NCBI GenBank assembly: GCA_963555705.1
Contig: OY743181.1
Location: forward strand, 28,090,513 to 28,154,512
Reading direction: 5' to 3'
From: Ligustrum vulgare
Lineage: Eukaryota > Streptophyta > Magnoliopsida > Lamiales > Oleaceae
DNA: 64,000 bases
The position numbers were made by a program, and so were the translations under genes. How positions within the stretch are numbered: position 1 is the first letter of the stretch; every line of letters starts with the position of its first letter. Positions 36,217-47,212 of the stretch are shown one piece after another. Below the pieces are notes generated by a model that ran no database searches, was not told the DNA's origin, and was given only the letters and a program-made list of their open reading frames with translations.

Positions 36217-36418
36217 GACAGTTCTCTTGTGGCAATTAAAAGACTAAAAGAAGAACGTATACAAGGTGGAGAGTTGCAGTTTCAAACAGAAGTAGAAATG
36301 ATCAGCATGCCTGTGCATCGAAATCTCCTTCGGTCACGTGGCTTTTGCATGACACCAACAGAGTGATTGCTTGTTTACTCGTACATGGCTAATGGAAGTG
36401 TAGCATCATGCCTAAGAG
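36217..36418 (+). pseudogene. SERK-type receptor kinase exon fragment
   Basis: The translation includes [31 protein letters not shown] and RGFCMTPTE, then a stop at 36364-36366, then LLVYSYMANGSVASCLR. This is the N-lobe of the kinase of SERK/BAK1-like LRR receptor kinases, including the VAIK lysine and the stretch leading to the helix-C region. It ends at a GT donor (36419), where SERK genes have an intron. The stop replaces the Arg of PTERLL, consistent with CGA to TGA. The 5' part of the exon (34576-34592, after an AG acceptor) is on the far side of the solo LTR; joined without one TSD copy the frame reads DGSLVAIK. There are no further kinase exons, so this is a captured, dead fragment. 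Confidence 0.88.
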
Positions 36419-38200
36419 GTAGTGTTTGTTATATTTTCATATATTCCTTATTTTATTGAGTTACACAAGATGTTTTGTCGTAAGTTTTGCTTGCTGATAA
36501 TAATGTTAATTATGTTCTGTAGTTTAAGCAATGAAATATTTTATAAGCATGATATTTATTGTAACACATTTTGATTTATGAGGACTAAAAGAAATTTGTT
36601 AGTGGAAATGGTGTTCTTAATGAGAACTTTAATCTGGAAAATAATTTAATATTGGAATTTTGATCTAGAGTAATAAGGAATTCTCAGCATGAGATGCTAG
36701 CTACAAGTTAATTTTAAGTAATTAATTGTAGTATGTAAACTGCAACATGACATGTATCACCCAAATTAGCTGAATTTGGCATTTTACTTGCTTTATGCAT
36801 CTGATAATCATATTCATTATGGGTGAACTATCACAATTTCTTCACTAGTTAAATGTTAAGAACTAATTCTCTCCACTATTGTTGGTGTCATTCTTGTGTA
36901 AGGTATTTACTGCTTTATGGTAGATTTAATGAACTTGTTTATTTATAGATGGAGTGATAGTGACACTCGAACACTAGTGATCATTGCCATTTGTGTAACT
37001 AGGATTACTTATACTTCTGGTTTACTAACTCTTTGCTACTGCCAACTGATTACGAGCCCGGTTTTGGGATATGGTGCTAGTAAGTCATCGGCTTTGCAAC
37101 ATCAGAGGCGGCCAAAGTCGAAGAGTAGACTATTGAGAGCTCTGGGACTTGTTTAATTATCCAATTATTCACCCACTGTGTCCATTCTCGAAGGTGGGAG
37201 TGTGAGGAAAATATGAGATATCAGCTCCTATTCATTTTATTATCCACACTAATTTTTCATACCAATCATCTTAAGGTTGCTGTTGTTTAGATTAATTAAT
37301 TACTTCATTTGCCCCTTTCTTTTTGTTTTTTCTTTACATTTTTACTGAAGTAATAGCAAAGTTTATGGCGAAAGAGGGATGAGAAGACTAGCATTAGAGG
37401 TGAGAGCTTGTGAAATGTGCATCTCATTTTGGTATTGTAATAATATTTTACTGATTATGGTGGAATAATCTGTCATGGTTGACTGATAATTAAGTATTTG
37501 TTGAAGTTTGTTGTCTTTTCAATGATCCTCCCTTCTACTTTCTTGCTACTAATATCATGTTTTAAAGTATTACGGTGGTTGTGATGCCCCCATACAGGTT
37601 GGCTAAGTCCATTTTATAGTGGAGAGTTTGTCAAAATTTCTTTAAAGTTCTATAATAGAAAATGATAATTCTAATATTTCGTATGATTTATTTTTACATT
37701 TTTGCATTTAGTGCAATTAGAGTCATGATGATTAGACTTCCATAATATATCTTTGCAGGTAAAAGTGAATTTTGTAGCCCTCTCACAAGATGGTTTGTCA
37801 TAAGCACAATTCAAATTAGACTTCAGAAGCCAGGGAAGTACTTATCTTCTATCTTCTACGATGATTCGTATTGAAAATTGGTGATACTGGTTCCTTTTTG
37901 TATGGTTGCTGGTTTGCTACAGATACCATTGCAATGTAGAGGGATAATAAATGTTAAAATTTAGATGTGCAATCAAATAGGTGAAAAACCATTGTTGTAG
38001 ATTTTCTTTTAATATAAGAGAACAAAGTACCGTAATTTTCGTTTTGTATCAAAATATACGTGGTTTAATTTTCTCTAAAATGCTTGTAGTTTATTTTGAA
38101 TAGTTGATTTATTTATAGTAAACGTGTTTCATATTTTATATATTATGTATATCTTTGAGAAATTTGTTGACTATCAGTGGAATTATTTATATTGATTTGC
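36419..38200. other. Interior of the CACTA relic, no recognised gene
   Basis: Unrecognised sequence with one open frame (36917-37156) lacking a known domain. A short repeat with GGTTGGCTAAGTCC at about 37598 recurs as GGTTGACTAAGTCC at 57014 in the other CACTA and as GGTTGGATAAGTCC at 63326. Confidence 0.4.
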
Positions 38201-40134
38201 GAAAAATTAAAAAAATGTAAAAGTGAAACGGAAACGTGCAATGAGTGTTATCAAAGTATCAACTGCAACATGCAATGAATATTGCCAAAAGTATTAACGA
38301 CAATGCACAATGAGTGTTTCCAAAAGTATCAACGACAACACGTAATGAATGTTGCCAAAAGTATCAATGACAACGAGCAATGAATGTTGTCAAAGGTCTA
38401 CCGCAACACGCGGTGAACATTTCTAAAAGTATCAACCTCAACGCGCAATGAATGCTGCCAAATGTCTACCACAACGAACAGTGAACGTTTCCAAAGGTCT
38501 ACTGCAACGCGCAATTCATCATTTTGCAATACGCAATGAATGTTGTAGTATCCTTTCCCTCTACGGCAACACTGCAATTTTGCAAAATACACACGAAAGC
38601 TACAAAATGCTTTTTGCAACATTTTTTACGCGTTGCCGTAGGCTATTTTTGTTGTAGATGATGTTGCTTTATTTTGTCTTATGATAGAATCAAACTTTAA
38701 AAGAGTTGATGAACTCAAAAAATTGAACATTACCCAAATATTGTGGGGGGTAATGTTACTACATGAGCATATGATTCCTAATTGAGGAATTGTGGGAGTA
38801 ACTATTCAACAAGTTGCATTCTTTATACCTAATAAGTTATAGAAAGTTTTTCTATGAAGATAGGAAGCTATAAATCCCTTATACTAATTTTAGGTTTTAG
38901 AAGTATAAGGATGGTTCATAATAACCAAAAATGGTTGAAATTGGAACAAGATTTTTTATTGCATCGTGTCAAGTCGTTGTTCTAATGTATATCAAAACTT
39001 GAACTTGGGACTACCCGTGAAGTGTGGGGGTAGCCTTGCTTTCTTCAAATTACAATAACGAGATCTTGAACATTGTTGAACTGCACTATTTCTGGAAAAA
39101 TCTGTTGGTACCATATTGTGATATGGACGTCCATTGTAAGGATTTATATCCATTAGTAAATGTATTTACTATGCTAGTGCGGTATTTGAAAATGTTCGAA
39201 ATCATTATGAATTTGAAGATGAATTTTTGGAACTAGAGCCTTAGATAAAGTGAGAAATAAGTATTTTATTTGAAGAAATTTTGGAAGCTTATTTATTCGA
39301 TAACCTAGATTTGTGGGGGTTGCTGATAATTGTAATGAAGCTTCAACTAAAGTGAGATGGCTTCAGAGTTCCAAAAGTGACAAGTCTATACCTACTACAT
39401 TGTTTGATTGTGTCTCAAATGGTATAGATCGTCTTGCATTACAGTTGATCTTAGATGATATTATTTTGTCGATCCACTATATCGAAAAGCTTACCAAGAG
39501 ATCATTAAACTGCTGATCGAAAGGAATGTGATTAAAGCCTACTACACATGTAATCTTTGTAATGATAACTTAACCATGTTGATTGGAGATCCCAAGAACT
39601 TTGTTCAATAAGACAACTAAATTACGAAGATTCAGTTAAGCACTTAGAATTAAATTCTTACATGTTCCTATGGTCAAACCAAAGTGCTTTTTGCAGAGTA
39701 TCTAGGTTAAGCTTAGCTTTTAATGATTCCTATATCTTAGATAAACCAAGTGGGGGGGGGGGGTAGGGCAGACTATTCTTAATAGGAGATCACCTATGTA
39801 AGTGAGAAGTGTGGCCACTTCTATGAGAATGTTTCAAGGCTTAAATTCTTTAAAGCACTTATTAAACCAATAGTTATTTAGGGCCAAAATGAACACAACC
39901 ATGAGAACCGAAAGTGTTAGGGAAGATATTGCATGAGTATTATTGTCTTGATTTATACCAACGGCTGAACAGTTCAAGACATCATGTTTACTGATTAGCC
40001 AAGTAAATCCTATAGTGTTTCACTAAGGAAGGTTCAAGCAAGAAGTTACCTCTCTTGATGCAATAGCTTTCTGCTTGCACTCTCTTCAGTATCTGCGTAG
40101 TCTTTGCATTAATTTTCATTCATGTGGGGGGTAT

Positions 40135-40857
40135 TGTTGGAACTTTATATAGAAAATTGGTTTCGACCAATTTATGTGATTATTTAAGTGGAACTATTAA
40201 TAAGTGAATGGAAAATTAATCCACTTAAAAATGTGACATTGTTGGAGAATTGGTAGAATATTATTAAATATTCTAGAACCTAATTAGATGAAGAGGTATG
40301 TCCTTTTAGATAAAAGGACATGACTTTTGAAATTATTAATTTTCCAATAAGCGTGTCTTTTCAGTTAGAGACTAATTTCAAATGATGTATCTTTTGAGAC
40401 AAAACTTTCCAACATCTATAAATAGACCTTATGTGCTTGGATTTGTCATTCATTCATTTTTTTCATTATTGCATTATCATGTTGATGCATAATCACTTAA
40501 AAAAAAATTTTGCATTTATTTGGAGTCGAGTTTTATGTGAAGAGAGTTCAAAGCATAAGTAAGGTTCGTTGGTCTACGTAATTTGATCTACATAAGAGAG
40601 TTTCATGCATATTGCGGGATGTGGTCTTTGTATATTGGGAGATGAATGCCGAAAAAGCCTTAGCACCTATGCAGGACATAATCATCTTAAGGACAAAGAG
40701 TCCAACTCTTGCCTCGACCGAATTCATATTCATGCATTTTTGGTTTCTATTTCATGTTTCTACATTTCTTTTTCGGTAAGTTGGAATTCGTTCGATCACG
40801 CACGTGTAAAAAGTACGTTATTAGAATATAATTATGCAAGTTAAGTTTTTTCCAACA
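40135..40857 (+). repeat. 3' LTR of the 31863-40857 element
   Basis: Same termini as the 5' LTR, preceded by the purine tract GTGGGGGG and followed by the TSD TCTAT. It carries small insertions relative to the 5' copy (for example TTTCGACCAATTTATGTGA near 40163). Confidence 0.9.
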
Positions 40858-40862
40858 TCTAT

Positions 40863-42096
40863 ATCAGACAACATTCTCTTGGCTCAAGAAATGATATACA
40901 ATCTTGGAAAAGAAGGTCACATGAGGTAACGTGGTCCTTAAACTTGATATGGAAAAGGCATTTAGTAGAGTTTCTTGGGGTTTCTACGACAACTTTTATC
41001 TTCTTTTGGGTTCAATGAATATTAGATTGACATGATTAACAAATGTAAATATAATTGCTTTTTTTCTATCTTGATCAATGGAGGCTTAAAGGGATTCTTT
41101 CAATCTAGTAGGGGCTTGAGATAAGGGGATCCAATTTTCCTATCTCTTTTCATCATTATGGTTGAATGCCTTACAAGAGGTCTCCATCATCTATTCATAT
41201 TTCATCCTTCCTTGGAGTACCAATATGGTGGTTTTCTCACTTCACATCTATCCTTTCTCGATGACTTCATCATATTTACTAATAGCCAAAAATATTCTAT
41301 AAAAAAGATTATCAAATTCCTGAAAGATTATTTTGATGCTTCTAGCTAGCCTCTGTACATACAAAAGCGTTCCTATACTGTCAGTAAAGTTAATCCCAGA
41401 TATAAACTCCATGAATAAACTGGTTTTCAATGCATAGGTCTTCCTATTTTATACATTGAAGCCCATCTTTTAAAGGTTATAGAAAAGCTTTCCTTTATTA
41501 CAGTCTTATTGATAAGATAAAGGCAAGGATTAAAGGCTGGGAGTGGGAGCACAAATTCCATTCTGTCGGATGGAAGTTAATCCTTATAAAACATGTGTTA
41601 AGTTCAATGCCCATCTTCCTTCTACGAGTTTTGGACCCTTCCAAAGGTGTTCTTACATGCATTCAAAGGCTACTGAAATCTACTTCTAGGAGATGATGAG
41701 ACCCATAAACATACACATTGGTCTTTATGGAACAAGACATGTATGCCATACATGGAAAGAAAGGATGATTGTAGGAAGTTGACTAAGATTAATAGAGCTT
41801 TTGACTGCAAATTATGTTGGAAATTTATATATAAGATTCTCTTTGAAATTAGGTTATCAAAGCTAAGTATTGTAGAACTATTCACCCTTATGTGGGCCAA
41901 TTGATACAAAAGACTCCTATATGGAGAAGGCTACTATCTATCTATTTTGAAATTAGTGGAACAATACATTGCCTGGAAAATTGGGAGAGGACACAATTCA
42001 TTCTGGAGGCTGCAATCTGGTGATTTTGCTTCCTCCTAGCCTATTGCTTTTCTTAATAACAACTTTGTTAAAGACTTCATGTATTTTAAAGGATGG
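40863..42096 (+). pseudogene. LINE reverse transcriptase, central and C-terminal part
   Basis: It continues the RT from 31862: SDNILLAQEM, then LDMEKAFSRVSW, ILINGG, and the active-site region SFLDDFIIF (an FADD-type box with Ala to Leu) near 41250-41275. The LINE C-terminal region follows to 42096, with stops and frame changes throughout. The frame resumes after the two insertions at 42097-42891 and 42911-51940. Confidence 0.85.
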
Positions 42097-42891
42097 TGAC
42101 GCGATCCCAATAACGGAACACGACAAAAATGCGGAACAATGAATTAGAAATGTAGGAAAGATCCAGATTCAGCCAAACAAATACAAGAACACAAGAATTA
42201 AAATACTGGAATGATAAAATTGACGATAGGACCTGGACCCAACAATCACGACGCAATGAATGACGATGCAGATTGAAGAACCGAGGTTTTCGAAATGCCA
42301 CAAGGGATATCAAACTCCTTGATAAGTTTCTGATTGGAACGCCACAAATATTCGAGAAAAATATTTGATAGGTTCAATGGATTGTTCTTCAAGAACAAGA
42401 AAAGGAAATCCTCATTTCTAGAGAGAAAAATCTCAAATTAATTTCAATAATATCAAAGTTGTGTTTTTGTTATCAATGAAAATCATCATATAAAGTCAAA
42501 ATATTCCTAAAACTGACCTAGCCGCAATAGGGTTCGAAAATAGAAGTAATAATTAATAAATCAGAAATTAAATTAAAATTCACGAAATCTGATCTGATTT
42601 TTAACTGCGCGATCGTGTGGTTTAACCTCCCGCGATCGCGTGGTAAGGCCTGAAACTCTCGGCTTGGTTTTTGGTGCATGCTCGCGATCGCGCCTTCCTT
42701 GGCCTGCGTGATCGCCGACACGATCGCGCGACCTTCCCAGTTGGCCCTCTTTCCATTCCTTTGAAACAATTCGATCCGGTTTGATTCTCAACTCGGGCCC
42801 AACATGAAATTTTCCTTTTTTTCCACCTAGATTGTTGTTGCATTGATGGTGACTCGATTTCTCTTTTGGTCTCCTATCTTGGATCATATCA
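42097..42891. mobile_element. Solo LTR, 795 bp, TSD GATGG
   Basis: It begins TGACGCGATCCCAATAACGG and ends GGATCATATCA, with perfect GATGG duplications at 42092-42096 and 42892-42896. It contains a cluster of GCGATCGC-type palindromes (42605-42735). Orientation is uncertain because TG...CA reads the same both ways. The family is not assigned. Confidence 0.85.
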
Positions 42892-42910
42892 GATGGGATA
42901 TTAGAAAACC

Positions 42911-44582
42911 TGATAAGTGTATTTTATACACTTATTTGTGCGTCTAAATTAGAATAAATTATTATCGTTTTAGAATATATGCTATTTAATTTGTGTTTAT
43001 TTGTTTACTTTGCAGAAAATATTTCAAAAGATGAAAAATGAAGTAATTGATGAGAAAAATGCATAATTGGATGTTAATTGGAGCTAAAATGAGCAATTGA
43101 TAAGTTTATGACGTCAACCGGAAAGATGCAATGTGGCGAAGTAAACAAATCAGAGGTTGAAGGACCCAGTTGAAGGAATTGAAAGTTGAAACTAGCGAAT
43201 TGAGAATATTCCAAAGTATGGGGACTATATTGTTGCAATTGGAAGTTGAATGACTGAAAAGCAAATTAAACATGAGGTACCAACTTGCAAATATCCAATG
43301 ATTGATTTGGATAATAAGAAGATATTTTGAGGATTTTTAGGAGTTAATTGGATGCAAGTATAAGTCAAAAAGGAATGGAATATGATAAGAATATTACCAT
43401 AAAATTGATTCCAATCCTAGGAGATTCTGGACAGAATTCTAGTCGGACATTGAGACCAAATTTTGGGGTAGTAAACGTTCGAATTAGGAAAATTATATTT
43501 CAAGAAGAATTGTATCCCTTTAAGTTATCTTTCTAACGAAATTTTAATCATCGTAATCGGATAAGGAAAGAGAAAGATATGGTCGAAATACTGAACGCTG
43601 TGCAGATACCAAAAAAGACTCGCGCGCGGATTTGATGAATTTCTTTCCTTCTTCAACTTGATCTCTTCACCAACTATAAATACAACCTCTTTGCACGAAA
43701 ATCAGACCTTTGACTCTCCATAGAACGAGCCACAACAGAAATTTGAATTAAAATTCTTGGAGATTCAAGCATCGCAGAGGGGCGTGAATTGAAGATACTT
43801 GAAGAATTGATAATTGGTGCAATCTTTCCATTCTTCGTTGTTATTTTCAATGAACGTCATTATATTTTGTTTTTTCTATTTAAATATAATGTGTAGCTAA
43901 ATTTGATGTTGGGATGAACGATGTAGCCTAGTTAATTATTTTAATTCCATATTCCTTGTTTTAACGCTAATGCATGTGTTGATTTATTATTGCGTTTAAT
44001 GCGTGAATGAACTGGCCACTTATTCATGATTTTATGTGTTATTTTCATAATCCGAGAGGTGAGTTAATAACATAAATCTAGGTAATAAATCCGGTAATTG
44101 AACGAGAGATAGAGATATACTCTTGTAATTATTGCGGTCGTGTGTGAATTCTTGTGTGTAATGCATCTAGTTAAGGAATATTCGGACCCGCTGTAGAGAT
44201 ACAAGATTGACTTATTTAGGTAGGATTGATTTAAACTCGAGAGAGGAATCTCAATTTAAATTAGTGAATTCGACCGAACACACAAATACGAAATAAAACT
44301 GGAATTGGAATTGATTTAATTAGCTAGGTGAATTCGTGAATCCCAACTACTTTACAATCTTATTTGAAAACAAAACAATTTAACAATTCTTTTTAATTCA
44401 TTAGTTTCATTTCTTAATTCTAGATTTTTATTCTTAAAACGATTTTCCTTTGTTCAAATAAAGTTAAGAACTGAAATATTTCGGTAATTAATAGCAGTCC
44501 TCGTGGGAACGATAATCCGGACTCTAAGGTCCACTTTATTACTTGATTACGGTATCGTACACTTGCGATTTCAAACACAACA
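42911..44582 (+). repeat. 5' LTR of the Athila-like element
   Basis: 1672 bp, TG...CA. It starts with a near-perfect hairpin (ATAAGTGTA ... TACACTTAT). The end region TCGTGGGAACGATAATCC is shared with other LTRs in the window. Confidence 0.95.
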
Positions 44583-44588
44583 AGTTTT

Positions 44589-44605
44589 TGGCACCGTTGC
44601 CGGGG
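44589..44605 (+). promoter_or_regulatory. Primer binding site for tRNA-Asp
   Basis: TGGCACCGTTGCCGGGG lies 6 bases after the 5' LTR. It matches the complement of the 3' end of plant tRNA-Asp (GTC) except A for G at the fifth base. Confidence 0.85.
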
Positions 44606-44732
44606 ACTGTTTTTATATTAATATCGATACCCATTAGTTCTTATTTTACTTTGAACTTTATTTTGCTTATTTTTATTTTTATTTTTATATTATTTTTCAG
44701 TTTTTGTTTTTAATTTTTGTTTTATTTAATTT

Positions 44733-47212
44733 ATGTTAAGAAGGACTAAGTCTTTTGAGTTGCTTCCTTTTGATACAGAAATTGAACGCACCTTTCGACA
44801 GAGGCGTAGAAAACAGTTGGAAGCGAATCAACAAAAAGACTTAGCCATGGCAGATGATATAATTCAGGATAATCAGGGAAATCAACAAAATATGCCCGCA
44901 GCTGTGAATAGACAGCAACCAAATCATGGAAGGCGTGTTTTGCGAGATTACATGGTTCCTCCTGTGGGGAACATTGGAACCTGCATTGTACCTCTTGCAA
45001 TCCGAGCTAATAATTTTGAGATCAAGATTTCCTTGATCCAAAATTCGTGCGTTTTTCATGGATTGCCATCTGAAGATCCTCATGCGCACCTTAGGACATT
45101 TTTGGAACTATGTGATATGCAACGCATGAATGGAGTTTCAGAGGATGCCGTGAAATTAAAGCTATTCTCATTCTCTTTGGCGGACAAAGCAAAAGCCTGG
45201 TTTTACTCCTTGCCCCTACACACAATCACCACTTTTGAAGTTATGAGCCAGAAATTTGTAGATAAATTTTTCCCACCTGACCGCATGTCAAAGCTAAGGC
45301 GTGAAATTCTTTCCTTTAGTCAACAGCCAGGGGAATCCATTTTTGAAGCTTGGGAAAGTTTCAATGAGCTTATCAGGCAGTGTCCTACCCATGGAATCGC
45401 AGATTGGATCTTAGTCCAGACATTCTACAATGGGTTGACGAATGAGAATAAAAAGTACGCTGACTCAGTAGCTGGAGGATCAGTAATGGATATGACATAT
45501 GAAGAAGCTTCTGAGATTTTTGAGAAGATGGCTGCGAACAGTTACCAGTGGTACTCAGATAGATCTACACCAAAGTCTGGAGGAATTGTTGCAGTTAATG
45601 AGATTACAGCATTAAATGCTAAGCTGGATGCTTTAACAAGGAAAATAGACAGTATGGGTGTGCAGCCAGTGAATTCAGTTCATACAACTTTGTGTGATTT
45701 TTGTTTCGAAAATCACGCGATAAATTTCTTCCCACTTCAACAAAATCAATCAAATCCAGAACAAGTCAATTTTGTGGGCAACAGGCAGCAGTGTGGTCCT
45801 TATTCACAAACCTACAACCCGGAATGGAAGAACCACCCTAACTTCTCCTGGTCTAATAATCAACATGTTCAGTATCCGCCTGGATTTCAGCAACAGCAAA
45901 TATCTCAGAAAAACATATCCGAGAACATAGAAGTGTTAATTCAGCTGGTCAAGAGTCAAAATGGTGAGATAATGAATCAGGCTGCTGAAATTAAAAATTT
46001 GAAGAAACAAATGGGAGAGCTTGCAGCTGGCAGTTACACAAGGCAGCCAGGACAGTTACCGAGCAATACTGAAATGAACCCTCGTGAGCATGTTAATGCA
46101 ATAACAACAAGGAGCGGGGTTCAGCTATCTGAAGTAACTGTAGAGGAATATGAAAAGCAAAAGAGCCAAAAGGAAGATGTGGTGGAAGAACAGGAAAGCG
46201 AGAAAGAAAAGAGATCGACTCCTGAAGTTCATGAAAAAGTCGAAGAAGAAGTTCGAGTTCGACCACCAGTCAAAGCTTATGTGCCCCCAGTTCCTTATCC
46301 ACAACGATTGATAAAGCATAAGTTGGAGCAACAGTTTGGAAAATTTTTGGAAATATTCAAGAAACTGCACATTATATTCCTTTTGCTGAAGCATTGGCCC
46401 AAATGCCGCTCTACTTGAAATTCATGAAAGAGATGCTGTCAAATAAAAGGAAATTGGTTGATAACGAAACAGTAGCTCTTAGTGAAGAATACAGTGCCAT
46501 TATCCAAAAGAAGTTGCCACAGAAACTAACAGATCCAGGGAGTTTCTCGATCCCTTGTACTATTGGTAAATTTAATTTTGATAATGTACTGTGTGATCTG
46601 GGTGCAAGTGTCAATTTAATGCCTTTGTCTGTATACAGGAAACTTGGTTTGGGGGAGCCTAAGCCAACGAATATTACTTTAAAGTTGGCGAACAGATCAA
46701 TCCAATATCCATACGGTATTGTTGAGAACGTGATAGTAAAAGTAGACAAAATTTTCTTCCCAGTCGACTTTGTGATCCTGGACATGGAAGAGGACACTTA
46801 AATGCCCCTCATTCTTGGAAGGCCTTTCTTGGCTACTGGATGAGCCTTAATCGACATTGAAAAAGGAGAAATCATCTTTAGGGTCGAGAAGGAACAAGTC
46901 ACGTTCAGCATCAAGCCAAGGCAAGATCCAAAGATTCAAACTGAAAGTTGCTTCAAGGTAGATGAAGAGGTCAAGAAACCAAATGGCTGCATGAAGAATG
47001 AGATTAAGATTGATGAGGCTTTAATCACAAAACATGAGTGTGTGAAGGTAAAAGATGGATGGAGGGACAAGAAGGAAGAAATGCCTAACATCCCTCAACA
47101 AGTGGAAAAGGAGGCCTTGGACTACAAGAAAGTGAGGAAAAGGATTGAGAAGTGCAAGGTAGGAAATTGCAAGTTGTGCAGGGGCTCAAGAGGATCATTC
47201 AAGCCTCCATGA
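44733..47212 (+). pseudogene. Athila-like gag-protease, broken
   Basis: The 561-codon frame (44733-46418) carries the gag region typical of plant Ty3 (ERTFRQRRR near the start; KLFSFSLADKAKAWFYSLP and FFPPDRMSKLRREI in the middle). A Gln-rich tract follows, then an acidic Glu-rich stretch. A single-base loss near 46370 puts the following protease region in another frame (46394-46801). That region has CDLGASVNLMPLSVYRKL, the retropepsin D-G-A motif with the usual flanks. A stop at 46799-46801 and another at 46841-46843 interrupt the family's ILGRPFLATG region. A Lys/Glu-rich tail runs to 47212. It is not translatable as one product. Confidence 0.9.

Larger units (their letters stand above)
33133..38660. 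mobile_element. Decayed CACTA-type transposon carrying gene fragments
   Basis: The right end read inward on minus is CTACAACAAAAATAGCCT, identical to the inner terminus of the clean CACTA at 54001-58078. The left end is CTCTACTAGAAAAAAAG. Both subterminal regions (33160-33450 and 38220-38640) are arrays of short units containing GCAAC or GTTGC, typical of CACTA binding-site arrays. Candidate TSD: ATG at 33130-33132 and 38661-38663. It holds a leader-like GC-rich stretch (33530-33665), a SERK exon, a hAT MITE and a solo LTR. No transposase is recognised, so it was mobilised in trans, if at all. Confidence 0.7.
31863..40857 (+). mobile_element. LTR retrotransposon with nested CACTA, TSD TCTAT
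   Basis: The 5' LTR (31863-32567, 705 bp) and 3' LTR (40135-40857, 723 bp) both start TGTTGGAACTTTATATAGAA and end CCAACA. Each alone lacks matching flanks, but the outer flanks match: TCTAT at 31858-31862 and 40858-40862. The LTRs differ by many substitutions and indels, so it is old. Own internal sequence is only about 2.0 kb (32568-33132 and 38661-40134) and has no coding domain I recognise. It is therefore a non-autonomous element, probably copia-like by LTR ends. A purine tract, GTGGGGGGTAT, precedes the 3' LTR. No clear primer binding site is seen after 32567. Confidence 0.88.

Noticed and set aside
36917..37156. 79-codon frame after the SERK fragment as a further kinase exon
   Set aside because: I could not align it with the SERK kinase in any frame.
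44746..45089. Minus-strand open frames opposite gag
   Set aside because: They are shadows of the plus-strand gag frame.
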